Source of the DNA: JACCZP01 sp050997195
GTDB taxonomy: Bacteria; Actinomycetota; Thermoleophilia; Solirubrobacterales; Thermoleophilaceae
Assembly (NCBI GenBank): GCA_050997195.1
Contig: JBPCRE010000086.1
Coordinates: 1 to 21,314 of the forward strand
DNA: 21,314 nucleotides
Direction: 5' to 3'
In this document: piece by piece, positions 6,829 to 13,892 of the stretch
How the letters are laid out: each line of letters opens with the position of its first letter
Position numbering within the stretch: position 1 is the first letter of the stretch
Translations under genes and position numbers: made by a program
The notes under the pieces: model-generated
Told to the model about the DNA's origin: nothing
Database searches by the model: none
Seen by the model: only the letters and a program-made list of their open reading frames with translations

Positions 6829-7626
6829 ATGCTGTTCGACCTACAGGGCCGGCGCCGGCGCGTCATTCAGGGTGTGTACCTCATGCTCGCCCTGCTCATG
6901 GGCGGCGGGCTCGTCCTCTTCGGCATCGGCTCCGACCAGGGGCAGGGAGGACTGGTGGACGCCTTCACGGGCAGCGGCAGCAACCAGAGCTCCGGCGACA
7001 GCCAGATCTCCGACCGCGTCGAGCAGGCGGAGGAGCGCCTTCGGGCCAATCCGAGGGACGAGGCCGCGCTCGCCGCAGTGGTGCGCGGCCGCTACCAGCT
7101 GGCTACGGCGAAGACGGGGGCCGACTCCACGAGCTTCCCGCCCGAGGCGCAGGCCGACCTCCAGGCCGCCTCCAGAGCCTGGGATCGCTACCTCGCGCTC
7201 AAGCCGGCCCGGCCCGATGACTCGCTGGCCGGACTCATGCTCCAGGCCTACAGCGAGTTCGGGCTGAGGCGCCCCGACAAGGCCACCGAGGCCGCCGAGA
7301 TCGTGGCCATGGCCCGCCCGAGCTCCTCCTCGTGGCTCGGGGTGGCCCAGTACGCCACGCTGGCGGGCGACGAAGAAAAGGCCGACGCCGCCGGGCGCCG
7401 GGCCACGAGGCTGGCCTCGGGCGACCAACGCAAGGCCGTGCGCCAGCAGCTTGCGGCCCTCGAGGCCGCGGTCAAGGCTCAGGAGAGCGCGCAACGCAAG
7501 GCACAATCCGGAGGCGGCGCTCCGGGCGCGGGCGGAGGCCTCCCCGGCGCGGCACCCACGGCTCCGAGCCCGGGCGAGGCCCCTGCCCCTCCGGGTGGCG
7601 GAGCCGCGCCGCCCGCGGAGCGCTGA
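6829..7626 (+). CDS. membrane-anchored TPR-like protein of unknown function
   Basis: The exact family is not recognised. The 265-residue protein starts with a short basic cytoplasmic stretch (residues 5-12, rich in Arg) and one membrane helix at about 13-33, then a Ser/Gly/Gln linker. From about 62 to 215 it is all-helical and Ala-rich, with TPR-like spacing. Candidate repeats lie near 62-95 (VEQAEERLRANPRDEAAL), 109-145 and 168-197 (WLGVAQYATLAGDEEKADAA). The tail from about 226 is Gly/Pro/Ala-rich and probably disordered. The positive-inside rule places the repeats outside the cytoplasm. Such proteins usually scaffold other proteins, but no partner can be deduced. It follows tatC by 77 bases and has a candidate promoter of its own. 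Confidence 0.82.
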   Translation: MLFDLQGRRRRVIQGVYLMLALLMGGGLVLFGIGSDQGQGGLVDAFTGSGSNQSSGDSQISDRVEQAEERLRANPRDEAALAAVVRGRYQLATAKTGADSTSFPPEAQADLQAASRAWDRYLALKPARPDDSLAGLMLQAYSEFGLRRPDKATEAAEIVAMARPSSSSWLGVAQYATLAGDEEKADAAGRRATRLASGDQRKAVRQQLAALEAAVKAQESAQRKAQSGGGAPGAGGGLPGAAPTAPSPGEAPAPPGGGAAPPAER

Positions 7627-7666
7627 TCACGCTCTCGGGCGTGGCGGCGTAGTCTTGGCCCAAGCG

Positions 7667-8056
7667 ATGGAGTTCCACATCTCCGAAGAGGAGATCGACG
7701 GGCGGACCCAGCTCATAGAGCTCGGCGGAGAGGTCGACCTGCACACCGCACCTGAGTTCAAGGAGCTCATGACCGGGGTGATCGACGCCGGCAAGAAGCA
7801 GGTGGTGGTGGATCTCTCGACCGCCACCTTCATCGACTCGACGACGCTGGGCGTCCTCGTGGGCGGAGAGAAGCGCCTGCGCGGAGACGGCGGCTCGGTG
7901 ACCGTCGTGTGCCCGGATCGCGACATCCGGAAGGTCTTCGAGATCACCGGCCTCGACCGAGTCTTCTCGATGCACGACTCGCGCGACGAGGCTCTGTCGC
8001 ACGTGGGCACCGCGGAGAACCCATCGAAGTCGAACGAGCCGGGGGCGGACTCCTAG
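7667..8056 (+). CDS. STAS-domain anti-sigma factor antagonist-like protein
   Basis: This small soluble regulator of the SpoIIAA/RsbV type binds an anti-sigma kinase and so releases a sigma factor. The 129-residue protein shows the STAS core: GEVDLHTAPEFKE at about 21-33, VVVDLSTATFIDSTTLGVL at about 46-64, and a C-terminal VFEITGLDRVF. S58 in FIDSTTLG aligns with the serine phosphorylated by the partner kinase. No anti-sigma factor or sigma gene is adjacent, so the partner lies elsewhere. ATG at 7667 is chosen; it has no ribosome site, but TAGTCT at 7650-7655 is a candidate -10, again suggesting a short or absent leader. The frame is open further upstream only as a shadow of the preceding gene. 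The stop TAG forms part of the candidate tRNA -10 box. Confidence 0.88.
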   Translation: MEFHISEEEIDGRTQLIELGGEVDLHTAPEFKELMTGVIDAGKKQVVVDLSTATFIDSTTLGVLVGGEKRLRGDGGSVTVVCPDRDIRKVFEITGLDRVFSMHDSRDEALSHVGTAENPSKSNEPGADS

Positions 8057-8059
8057 AAT
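8054..8059 (+). promoter_or_regulatory. candidate -10 box of the tRNA-Lys gene
   Basis: TAGAAT is the best -10 match in the area. It includes the stop codon of the STAS gene. Transcription would start around 8066, six bases before the mature tRNA. No good -35 is visible; TCGAAC at 8030-8035 is at most a weak candidate. Confidence 0.45.
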
Positions 8060-8071
8060 GTCCTGCCTCCC

Positions 8072-8144
<73 letters not shown>

Positions 8145-8154
8145 CTGGCGTGAC

Positions 8155-8967
8155 GTGAGCGTGTCCGCCGCCACCGTCCCGGAGCTCGCCTGCCTCGACG
8201 GCAGCATCGCCTCGGCGGACGAGACGCTTCTTCCCGTGACCGACGACGGGTTCATCCGCGGCGACGGCGTGTTCGAGGTCATCCGCGTCTACCGCGGCCG
8301 GGCCTTTGCCCTTGACGCCCACCTCGACCGCATGGAGCGCTCGGCGGCCAACCTCCGCCTCGGGTGGGAGGTGCCGCGCTCACGCCTCGAGGCCGAGGCC
8401 GCCGAGCTGCTCGAGGCCCGCGGGGCCGGCGCGTTCGACGGTTGCCTGCGGATCGTGCTCACGCGAGGCGGGCGCCGTCTGCTGCTCACCGAGCCCCTGG
8501 CCCAAGGGCCGACGCGCCCACGCCTCGGCTTGGTGACCTACGCCCCCACGCGGGTGCTCGACGGCGTGAAGTCCCTCTCCTACGCGGGCAACATGCTGTG
8601 CGGGCGCCTGGCGCGCGAGCGCGGCTTCGACGAGGCGCTCATGGTCACCCCCCACGGCCGCGTGCTAGAGGCCCCCACTTCCACGATCTTCTGGGTCGGG
8701 GCCGACGGCCGCCTGGCCACCCCGCCGCTTACGGACCACATCCTCGCCTCCATCACCCGTGAGCTCGTGCTTGACCTGGTGGGCGCCGACGAGCGCTCGC
8801 TCACGATCGACGAGCTGCTCGGCGCGGGCGAGGCCTTCCTCGCGTCGACCACTCGCGAGGTGCAGTCGCTCGCGGGGGTCGAGGGCACGGAGTGGCCCGA
8901 GCCCGGTCCCCGCACGGTGGAGGCGGCGGCCGCCGTGCGCGGCCACATCGCCGGCGCGCTCGGCTGA
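8155..8967 (+). CDS. fold-type IV PLP-dependent aminotransferase (BCAT / aminodeoxychorismate lyase family)
   Basis: This PLP enzyme belongs to the class IV family that includes branched-chain aminotransferase (IlvE), D-amino-acid transaminase and 4-amino-4-deoxychorismate lyase (PabC). In 270 residues the landmarks are RGDGVFEVIRVYRG at about 35-48, VKSLSYAGNM at about 138-147 with K139 as the likely Schiff-base lysine, and VLEAPTSTIF at about 170-179 with E172 contacting the cofactor. The length fits PabC or D-amino-acid transaminase better than IlvE (about 300 or more). The reaction cannot be decided from the sequence. No other amino acid or folate gene is nearby. The GTG start lies 10 bases after the tRNA and has no clear ribosome site, so translation may depend on processing of a joint transcript. 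Confidence 0.86.
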   Translation: MSVSAATVPELACLDGSIASADETLLPVTDDGFIRGDGVFEVIRVYRGRAFALDAHLDRMERSAANLRLGWEVPRSRLEAEAAELLEARGAGAFDGCLRIVLTRGGRRLLLTEPLAQGPTRPRLGLVTYAPTRVLDGVKSLSYAGNMLCGRLARERGFDEALMVTPHGRVLEAPTSTIFWVGADGRLATPPLTDHILASITRELVLDLVGADERSLTIDELLGAGEAFLASTTREVQSLAGVEGTEWPEPGPRTVEAAAAVRGHIAGALG

Positions 8968-8996
8968 GCGCGCGGGGCGCCCCGTCGGCGAGCGCC

Positions 8997-10088
8997 GTGC
9001 GCATCGTCACCGTCGTGGGCAACCGGCCGCAGTTCGTGAAGGCCGCCGCGGTCTCCCGGCTCCTGCGCGAGCACCACGAGGAGCTCATCGTGCACACCGG
9101 CCAGCACTACGACGACGCCCTCTCGCGTGTGTTCTTCGACGAGCTGGGCATTCCCGCGCCCGATCGACAGCTCGAGGCGGGCACCGGGACCAACACCGCG
9201 CAGACGGCGCGCATCCTCGGCGAGCTCGAACGGGTGCTGGACGCGCTCGAGCCCGATCTCGTCCTCGTCTACGGCGACACCAACTCGACGCTCGCCGAGG
9301 CGCTGGACGCCACCCAATCACGCCGGGCGGTGGGACCCGTTGAAGCCGGGATGTGCTCGTTCGACCGCGCCATGCCCGAGGAGCTGAACCGGGTCCTCTG
9401 CGACCACGCGAGCGACCTCCTGCTGTGCTCCACGCCACGGGCGGTGGAGAACCTGGCGGCCGAGGGGCTTCGCGAGGGCGTGCACCTGGTGGGCGACGTG
9501 ATGGCCGACGTGTCGATGTCCTTCGCCGAAGTCGCCGAGCAGCGCTCGCGCGCGCTCGAGGAACACGGCCTCACGGCCGCGGAGTACCTCCTGGTCACCG
9601 CCCATCGGGCGGGCAACGTCGACCCGCCGGAGCGGCTCGAGGCGCTCGTCGAGCTGCTCGAGAGCCTGCCCCTGCCGGCGGTCTTTCCCCTTCACCCACG
9701 CACGCACGCGCGGCTCACCGCCACCGGCCTGCTCGGGCGCCTCGAACGCGCCGAGCGACTCACCCTCGTACCCCCCCTCGGCTACCTCGACTTCCTCGTG
9801 CTGGCCCGGAGCGCCCGCGCGGTGCTCACCGACTCGGGAGGCGTGCAGAAGGAGGCCTACCTGCTCGGGGTGCCGTGCGTGACGCTTCGTCCGAGTACCG
9901 AGTGGGTCGAGACGGTGGACGCCGGGTGGAACGCGCTCGTGGACCTCGATCGAGAGGCCGCGCTCGCCGCCCTCGCCCACGTCGAGCGCGGCGAGGTGGC
10001 GGCCCATCCGCGCCCCGAGCTCTACGGCGCGGGACGCGCGGCGGAGCGCATCGTCGAGGTGATCGGCACTTACACTTCCGCGCCATGA
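8997..10088 (+). CDS. non-hydrolysing UDP-GlcNAc 2-epimerase family protein (WecB/WbpI type)
   Basis: It inverts C2 of a UDP-N-acetyl-hexosamine or its uronic acid derivative. The 363-residue protein begins with VTVVGNRPQFVKAAAVSR at about 4-21, closer to WbpI (GARPQFIKAAPVSR) than to E. coli WecB. Catalytic positions are visible: D94 in YGDTNSTLA, E116 in VEAGM, E129 in PEELNR and H203 in VTAHRAGN. LTDSGGVQKEA at about 277-287 is the uridine-binding signature. The neighbours are counterparts of WbpA, WbpB and WbpD, which supports a role in making a UDP-ManNAc(3NAc)A-type sugar. The GTG at 8997 places the beta strand at the N-terminus; the frame is open upstream only as a shadow of the aminotransferase gene. 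The stop overlaps the next ATG. WecB activity on plain UDP-GlcNAc remains possible. Confidence 0.9.
   Translation: MRIVTVVGNRPQFVKAAAVSRLLREHHEELIVHTGQHYDDALSRVFFDELGIPAPDRQLEAGTGTNTAQTARILGELERVLDALEPDLVLVYGDTNSTLAEALDATQSRRAVGPVEAGMCSFDRAMPEELNRVLCDHASDLLLCSTPRAVENLAAEGLREGVHLVGDVMADVSMSFAEVAEQRSRALEEHGLTAAEYLLVTAHRAGNVDPPERLEALVELLESLPLPAVFPLHPRTHARLTATGLLGRLERAERLTLVPPLGYLDFLVLARSARAVLTDSGGVQKEAYLLGVPCVTLRPSTEWVETVDAGWNALVDLDREAALAALAHVERGEVAAHPRPELYGAGRAAERIVEVIGTYTSAP
10072..10077 (+). promoter_or_regulatory. candidate internal -10 box, leaderless start for the dehydrogenase gene
   Basis: TACACT, the same hexamer found before dcd, ends 7 bases before the ATG at 10085. Transcription would then begin essentially at the A of the ATG. 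It lies inside the coding sequence of the preceding gene. No clear -35 is present, so chance occurrence within codons (ACT TAC ACT) is possible. Confidence 0.3.
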
Positions 10089-11332
10089 GGATCGGCATCA
10101 TCGGCCTCGGGTACGTCGGCCTTCCGCTCGCCGTGGCCTTCGCCGAGGCGGGCCACGAGGTGGTCGGCGTCGACAGCGACGCGCGCAAGGTCGCGGCCGT
10201 CGGGAGCGGCGAGTCCTACGTCGAGGACGTGCCCTCCGAGCGGCTGAGCGCCCTCGGTGAGCGGATCATGGCCACCACCCGCTACGCCGACCTCGCCGGA
10301 GTGGAGGCGGCGATCATCGCCGTGCCCACGCCGCTCTCCCCGAACCGCGAGCCGGACCTCGGCCCGCTCCTGGGCGCCGGCACGGCCCTCGCCGGCGTGC
10401 TCCAGCGAGGACAGCTCGTGGTGCTCGAGTCCACCACCTACCCGGGCACGACGCGCGAGCGCCTCCTGCCCCTGCTCGAGGAGTCGGGCCTGGCCGCCGG
10501 ACGCGACTTCAACCTCGCCTTCTCTCCCGAGCGCGTGGACCCGGGCCGCACCGACCACACCATGCGCACCACGCCGAAGGTGCTCGGCGGGCTCACCTCC
10601 GCGTGCCTCGAGCGCACCAAGGCCCTCTACGCGGAGGTGTGCGACCACCTGGTGCCCGTGTCCACCCCCGAGGTGGCCGAGCTCTCGAAGCTCCTCGAGA
10701 ACGTGTTCCGCTCGGTGAACATCGCCATGGTCAACGAGCTGGCCATGCTCTGCGACCGCATGGAGATCGACATCTGGGAGGTGGTGGACGCCGCCGCCAC
10801 CAAGCCCTACGGGTTCATGCGCTTCGATCCGGGGCCCGGTCTCGGCGGTCACTGCCTGCCGGTGGACCCCTTCTATCTCGCCTGGAAGGCCCGGGAGTAC
10901 GACGTGCCCACCGAGTTCATCGAGCTGGCCGGCGAGGTCAACCAGAACATGCCGTACTTCTGCGCGGACAAGGTGTCCCGCGCGCTGAACGAGCACTCGA
11001 AGGCCGTGCGCGGCTCGACGGTGACCGTGCTCGGCGTGTCCTACAAGGCCGGGGTCGGAGACCTGCGCGAATCCCCCGCGCTCAAGATCATGCGGCTGCT
11101 GCGCCAGCGCGGGGCCGAGCTCGTGTACCACGACGAGCACGTGCCCGAGCTGCCCGAGCTGTCGTTGAGCTCCGCGCCCCTCGAGGATGCGCTCCAGGGA
11201 ACCGACGTGGCGGTGATCGTGACCGCGCACCCCGAGCTCGACGTGGACCTGGTGGTGACCTCCGCGCCGCTGGTGGTGGACTTCCGCGGGGTCACGCGCG
11301 GGCGGCAGGCCGAGCACCTCGTACGGCTGTGA
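10085..11332 (+). CDS. UDP-N-acetyl-D-glucosamine 6-dehydrogenase-like protein (WbpA type)
   Basis: This NAD-dependent enzyme oxidises C6 of a nucleotide sugar twice to give the uronic acid. The 415-residue protein has the N-terminal Rossmann motif GLGYVGLPLA at about 7-16, VPTPL at about 80-84, LESTTYPGTT at about 114-123, FSPERVDPG at about 146-154, SKLLENVFRSVNI at about 201-213 and the catalytic GGHCLPVDPFYLAWKA at about 254-269 with C257. The TTYPGTT and TKPYGFMRFDPGPGLGGHC patterns match the WbpA/WecC branch rather than UDP-glucose dehydrogenase. It overlaps the epimerase gene by ATGA and the next gene by GTGA, so the three are translationally coupled. UDP-GlcNAc is the most likely substrate by family and context. 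Confidence 0.91.
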   Translation: MRIGIIGLGYVGLPLAVAFAEAGHEVVGVDSDARKVAAVGSGESYVEDVPSERLSALGERIMATTRYADLAGVEAAIIAVPTPLSPNREPDLGPLLGAGTALAGVLQRGQLVVLESTTYPGTTRERLLPLLEESGLAAGRDFNLAFSPERVDPGRTDHTMRTTPKVLGGLTSACLERTKALYAEVCDHLVPVSTPEVAELSKLLENVFRSVNIAMVNELAMLCDRMEIDIWEVVDAAATKPYGFMRFDPGPGLGGHCLPVDPFYLAWKAREYDVPTEFIELAGEVNQNMPYFCADKVSRALNEHSKAVRGSTVTVLGVSYKAGVGDLRESPALKIMRLLRQRGAELVYHDEHVPELPELSLSSAPLEDALQGTDVAVIVTAHPELDVDLVVTSAPLVVDFRGVTRGRQAEHLVRL

Positions 11333-12342
11333 GCGGCGCTGAGGCGCCAGTCGCCGTGGGCGTGGTCGGCCTCGGGTACTGGGGTCCGAACCTCGCGCGC
11401 AACTTCGACCGGCTGCCGGAGTCCACGCTGCGCTGGGTGTGCGACGCCTCCGAGGCGGCCCGCGCGCGGTGGTCCCCCGAGTTCGCCCGTGCCCGCGTGG
11501 CCACGGACCTCGACGAGCTGCTGGCCGACCCCGAGCTCGATGCCGTGGTGGTGGCCACGCATGTGCCGAGCCACGCCGACGTGGCCGAGCGCGTGCTCTC
11601 GGCCGGCAAGCACTGCTTCGTCGAGAAGCCCCTCGCCCAGTCGAGCGCCGAGGCCGAGCGGGTGGTGTCCGCGGCCCGAGAGGCCGGACGCGTGCTCATG
11701 GTCGGCCACCTGCTCGAGTACCACCCGGGCGTCGAGAAGCTGAAGGCGATCGCCCACGGCGGCGAGCTCGGCGACATCCACTACGTGTACTCCCACCGTC
11801 TCAACCTCGGCAAGATCCGCGCCGACGAGAACGCGCTGTGGAGCCTCGGCGCCCACGACGTCTCGGTGGTGCTGCGCCTCGTGGGCGAGGAGCCCACCGA
11901 GGCCGAGGCCTGGGGCGAGAGCTACATGCGCCCGGGGGTGGAGGACGTCGTGTTCTGCTACCTGCGCTTTCCCTCCGGGGTGGCCGCGCACCTTCACCTG
12001 TCGTGGCTCGACCCCCACAAGGAGCGTCGCCTGACGGTGGTGGGCTCGAAGCGCATGGCCACCTTCGACGACATGGCCATCGAGCGCAAGGTCGAGGTCT
12101 ACGACAAGGGCTTCGACCAGGACTTCTCCTCCTACGGGGAGTACATCGCGCGGTCGGGCGACGTGTGGAGCCCGCACGTGTCCAACGAGGAGCCGCTGCG
12201 CATCGAGTGCCGCCACTTCGTGGAGCGCGTGCGCGACGGGGCAGAGCCCCGCTCGGGCGGAGAGAGCGGCCTGCGCGTGGTGCGGGTGCTCGAGGCGCTC
12301 CAGCACTCGCTCGAGGGATCGGCGCGTGCGGCGGCCCGCTGA
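11329..12342 (+). CDS. Gfo/Idh/MocA-family oxidoreductase (WbpB/WlbA-like 3-dehydrogenase)
   Basis: It probably oxidises C3 of UDP-GlcNAc-uronic acid to the 3-keto sugar with NAD. The 337-residue protein starts with the dinucleotide-binding VGVVGLGYWGPNLARNF at about 10-26, followed by VEKP at about 98-101 (K100 is the family catalytic lysine). GHLLEYHPGVEKLK at about 126-139 and HRLNLGKIRADENALWSLGAHDVSV at about 156-180 then match, from memory, the WlbA/WbpB subgroup (RLNLGKIR..EN.LWS.APHD.S). H177 is the likely catalytic histidine. The GTG at 11329 overlaps the preceding stop. The gene ends 17 bases inside the next gene. Together with its neighbours it fits a 2,3-diamino uronic acid pathway. 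Confidence 0.88.
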   Translation: MSGAEAPVAVGVVGLGYWGPNLARNFDRLPESTLRWVCDASEAARARWSPEFARARVATDLDELLADPELDAVVVATHVPSHADVAERVLSAGKHCFVEKPLAQSSAEAERVVSAAREAGRVLMVGHLLEYHPGVEKLKAIAHGGELGDIHYVYSHRLNLGKIRADENALWSLGAHDVSVVLRLVGEEPTEAEAWGESYMRPGVEDVVFCYLRFPSGVAAHLHLSWLDPHKERRLTVVGSKRMATFDDMAIERKVEVYDKGFDQDFSSYGEYIARSGDVWSPHVSNEEPLRIECRHFVERVRDGAEPRSGGESGLRVVRVLEALQHSLEGSARAAAR

Positions 12343-13093
12343 GGCGGAGCGCTTCTCCCCCGGGGACCGGGGCGGGCCGTTCCTGGCCGCCTCGGATCGC
12401 GCACCCGGCCTGCTCGTGGGCGAGGGCGTCGAGCTGCCCGACTCGCTGGAGATCGGCGGCCACGTGGTCATCCACGCGGGCACGGTGCTCGGGGAGGGGG
12501 TGCGCCTCCAGGACGGGGTCGTGCTCGGCAAGCCGGTGGCTCTGGGGCCGCGCTCACGGGCGGCGGCGGGCCGGCGTGGGGAGGGGCTCGTGATCGAGGC
12601 GGGCGCCACCGTGTGCGCCGGCGCGGTGGTGCTGGCCGGCGCTCACCTCGGCGCGGGCTGCGTGGTGGGCGACCAGGCCCATGTGCGCGAGCGGGCTCGG
12701 ATCGGCGAGGGCTCGGTGGTGGGCCGGGGATCCGCGGTGGACAACGACGTGTGGATCGGGGCGCGGGTGCGCATCCAGACCGGGTGCTACCTGACGGCCA
12801 CCTCGGTGGTGGAGGACGACGTGTTCGTAGCTCCCGGCGTGACCACGACCAACGACCACTCGATGGGCCGCCACGGCCCGGGGCTCCCGCTCACGGGCGC
12901 CACCCTGCGCCGGGCCTGCCGGGTGGGCGGCGCGGCCGTGATCCTCCCGGGGATAGAGGTGGGCGAGGAGGCCTTCGTGGCCGCAGGCTCTCTCGTGACC
13001 CGTGACGTGCCCGCCCGCACCCTGGTCATGGGATCGCCGGCCCGGCCGGTGGGAGAGGTCCCCGAAGAGGACCTGCTCGAGCGGTGGGCCTGA
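12326..13093 (+). CDS. left-handed beta-helix sugar N-acyltransferase (WbpD-like)
   Basis: This acetyl- or acyl-transferase is built of hexapeptide repeats. Most of the 255 residues follow the [LIV]-G-x-x-x-x pattern in two blocks, about 40-72 and 88-170, separated by a non-repeat loop (about 73-87) rich in Arg/Ala/Gly. VVEDDVFVAPGVTTTNDHSMGR at about 161-182 resembles the acceptor-site region of WbpD-type enzymes. IEVGEEAFVAAGSLVTRDVPA and VMGSPARPVG close the domain. In this cluster the likely substrate is a 3-amino sugar uronic acid. GTG at 12326 lies within the end of the previous gene (17-base overlap); no ATG is available near the N-terminus. The donor and acceptor cannot be fixed from the sequence. 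Confidence 0.85.
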   Translation: MRRPAEAERFSPGDRGGPFLAASDRAPGLLVGEGVELPDSLEIGGHVVIHAGTVLGEGVRLQDGVVLGKPVALGPRSRAAAGRRGEGLVIEAGATVCAGAVVLAGAHLGAGCVVGDQAHVRERARIGEGSVVGRGSAVDNDVWIGARVRIQTGCYLTATSVVEDDVFVAPGVTTTNDHSMGRHGPGLPLTGATLRRACRVGGAAVILPGIEVGEEAFVAAGSLVTRDVPARTLVMGSPARPVGEVPEEDLLERWA

Positions 13094-13812
13094 ACACGAT
13101 CCTCCTTCGCCTCAGGCTCCGGCGCAGCCGGCGCTGGGGCCCCGCCGAGCGGCGCACGCTCGGCATCGGCGTGGTGGCCGGGGCGACCACCACCGCGGTG
13201 TTCGCCACGGAGCTCGCGCGTGTGTGGCGCCGGGGCTCCGCGCCGCTGCCCGCGGACGCCGACGACCTGCTCGAGGCCGCCGAGGAGGCGGTGGCCGAGA
13301 CGGCGCTCGTGGCCCGCTCGGGCTATCGGGGCACCTCCTCGCGCGAGAACGCCCTCTTCAACCTCCTGGCCTCCTTCGTACTCTCGTTCGCGCTGATCCG
13401 CGGGGTCACCTACTCCCTGCGCGGGCGCGACCGGTGGGGCCCGTTTCGCAACGTCCGCGTCGGGCGCCGCCACATCCATCACTTCGTGCCGGGCATCGTC
13501 ATGGCCTTTGCCTCCGGGGCGGTGGCCGTGGCCACCCGCGACGAGTCGCTGCCGCCCAAGCTCGCAGTGCCTATGGGCGTGGGCATGGGCCTCACCCTCG
13601 ACGAGTCCGCGCTGCTGCTCGAGCTCGAGGACGTGTACTGGACCCGCGAGGGCCTCGTGTCGGTGCAGATCACCCTCGCCACCGCGGCGCTCATGGCCGC
13701 TCTGGCCCTCGGGCTGCGGGTGCTGCGGCGCGGCGAGCGCCTCGTGCTCGGGCCGGAGGCCGAGGGGGCCGCGCGAGCGGAGCCGGCGGAGGCTCCGAGC
13801 TCGACGGCGTGA
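13084..13812 (+). CDS. polytopic membrane protein with HIHH and acidic motifs, function unknown
   Basis: I cannot name the family. In 242 residues there is a basic N-terminus (R9-R24) and predicted membrane segments near 26-43, 92-110, 134-150, 158-178 and 193-213. Polar conserved-looking motifs sit at the membrane edges: RRHIHHFVPGI at about 128-138, GMGLTLDESALLLELEDVYW at about 167-186. Clustered His (130, 132, 133) and Asp/Glu (173, 174, 180, 182, 183) could form a metal site, but this is inference. The GTG start lies inside the acyltransferase gene (10-base overlap), so it is likely cotranslated with the sugar cluster and may act on its product. The last ~20 residues are an Ala/Glu-rich tail. 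Confidence 0.82.
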   Translation: MGLNTILLRLRLRRSRRWGPAERRTLGIGVVAGATTTAVFATELARVWRRGSAPLPADADDLLEAAEEAVAETALVARSGYRGTSSRENALFNLLASFVLSFALIRGVTYSLRGRDRWGPFRNVRVGRRHIHHFVPGIVMAFASGAVAVATRDESLPPKLAVPMGVGMGLTLDESALLLELEDVYWTREGLVSVQITLATAALMAALALGLRVLRRGERLVLGPEAEGAARAEPAEAPSSTA

Positions 13813-13832
13813 GCTCCTCCCGGGCGTTGGCT

Positions 13833-13863
13833 TTGAGAGACATCAGGACGCAGGATGTATCTT
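13833..13863 (+). promoter_or_regulatory. candidate promoter and operator before the acyl-CoA dehydrogenase gene
   Basis: TTGAGA at 13833-13838 and TATCTT at 13858-13863 form a possible promoter with a 19-base spacer, slightly long. Between them lies the inverted repeat ACATC (13840-13844) and GATGT (13854-13858), a 19-bp site with a 9-base centre that touches the -10. A repressor binding here would block the promoter. The TetR regulator encoded at 15167 is the natural candidate. The repeat is short, so chance is not excluded. Confidence 0.4.
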
Positions 13864-13892
13864 TGGCACTCCGTTCCCCGCCGAGGAGACCC

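Noticed and set aside
10070..12609. Long minus-strand frames across the sugar cluster
   Set aside because: They mirror the WbpA-like and WbpB-like genes, are His/Gly/Arg-rich and contain no domain I recognise.
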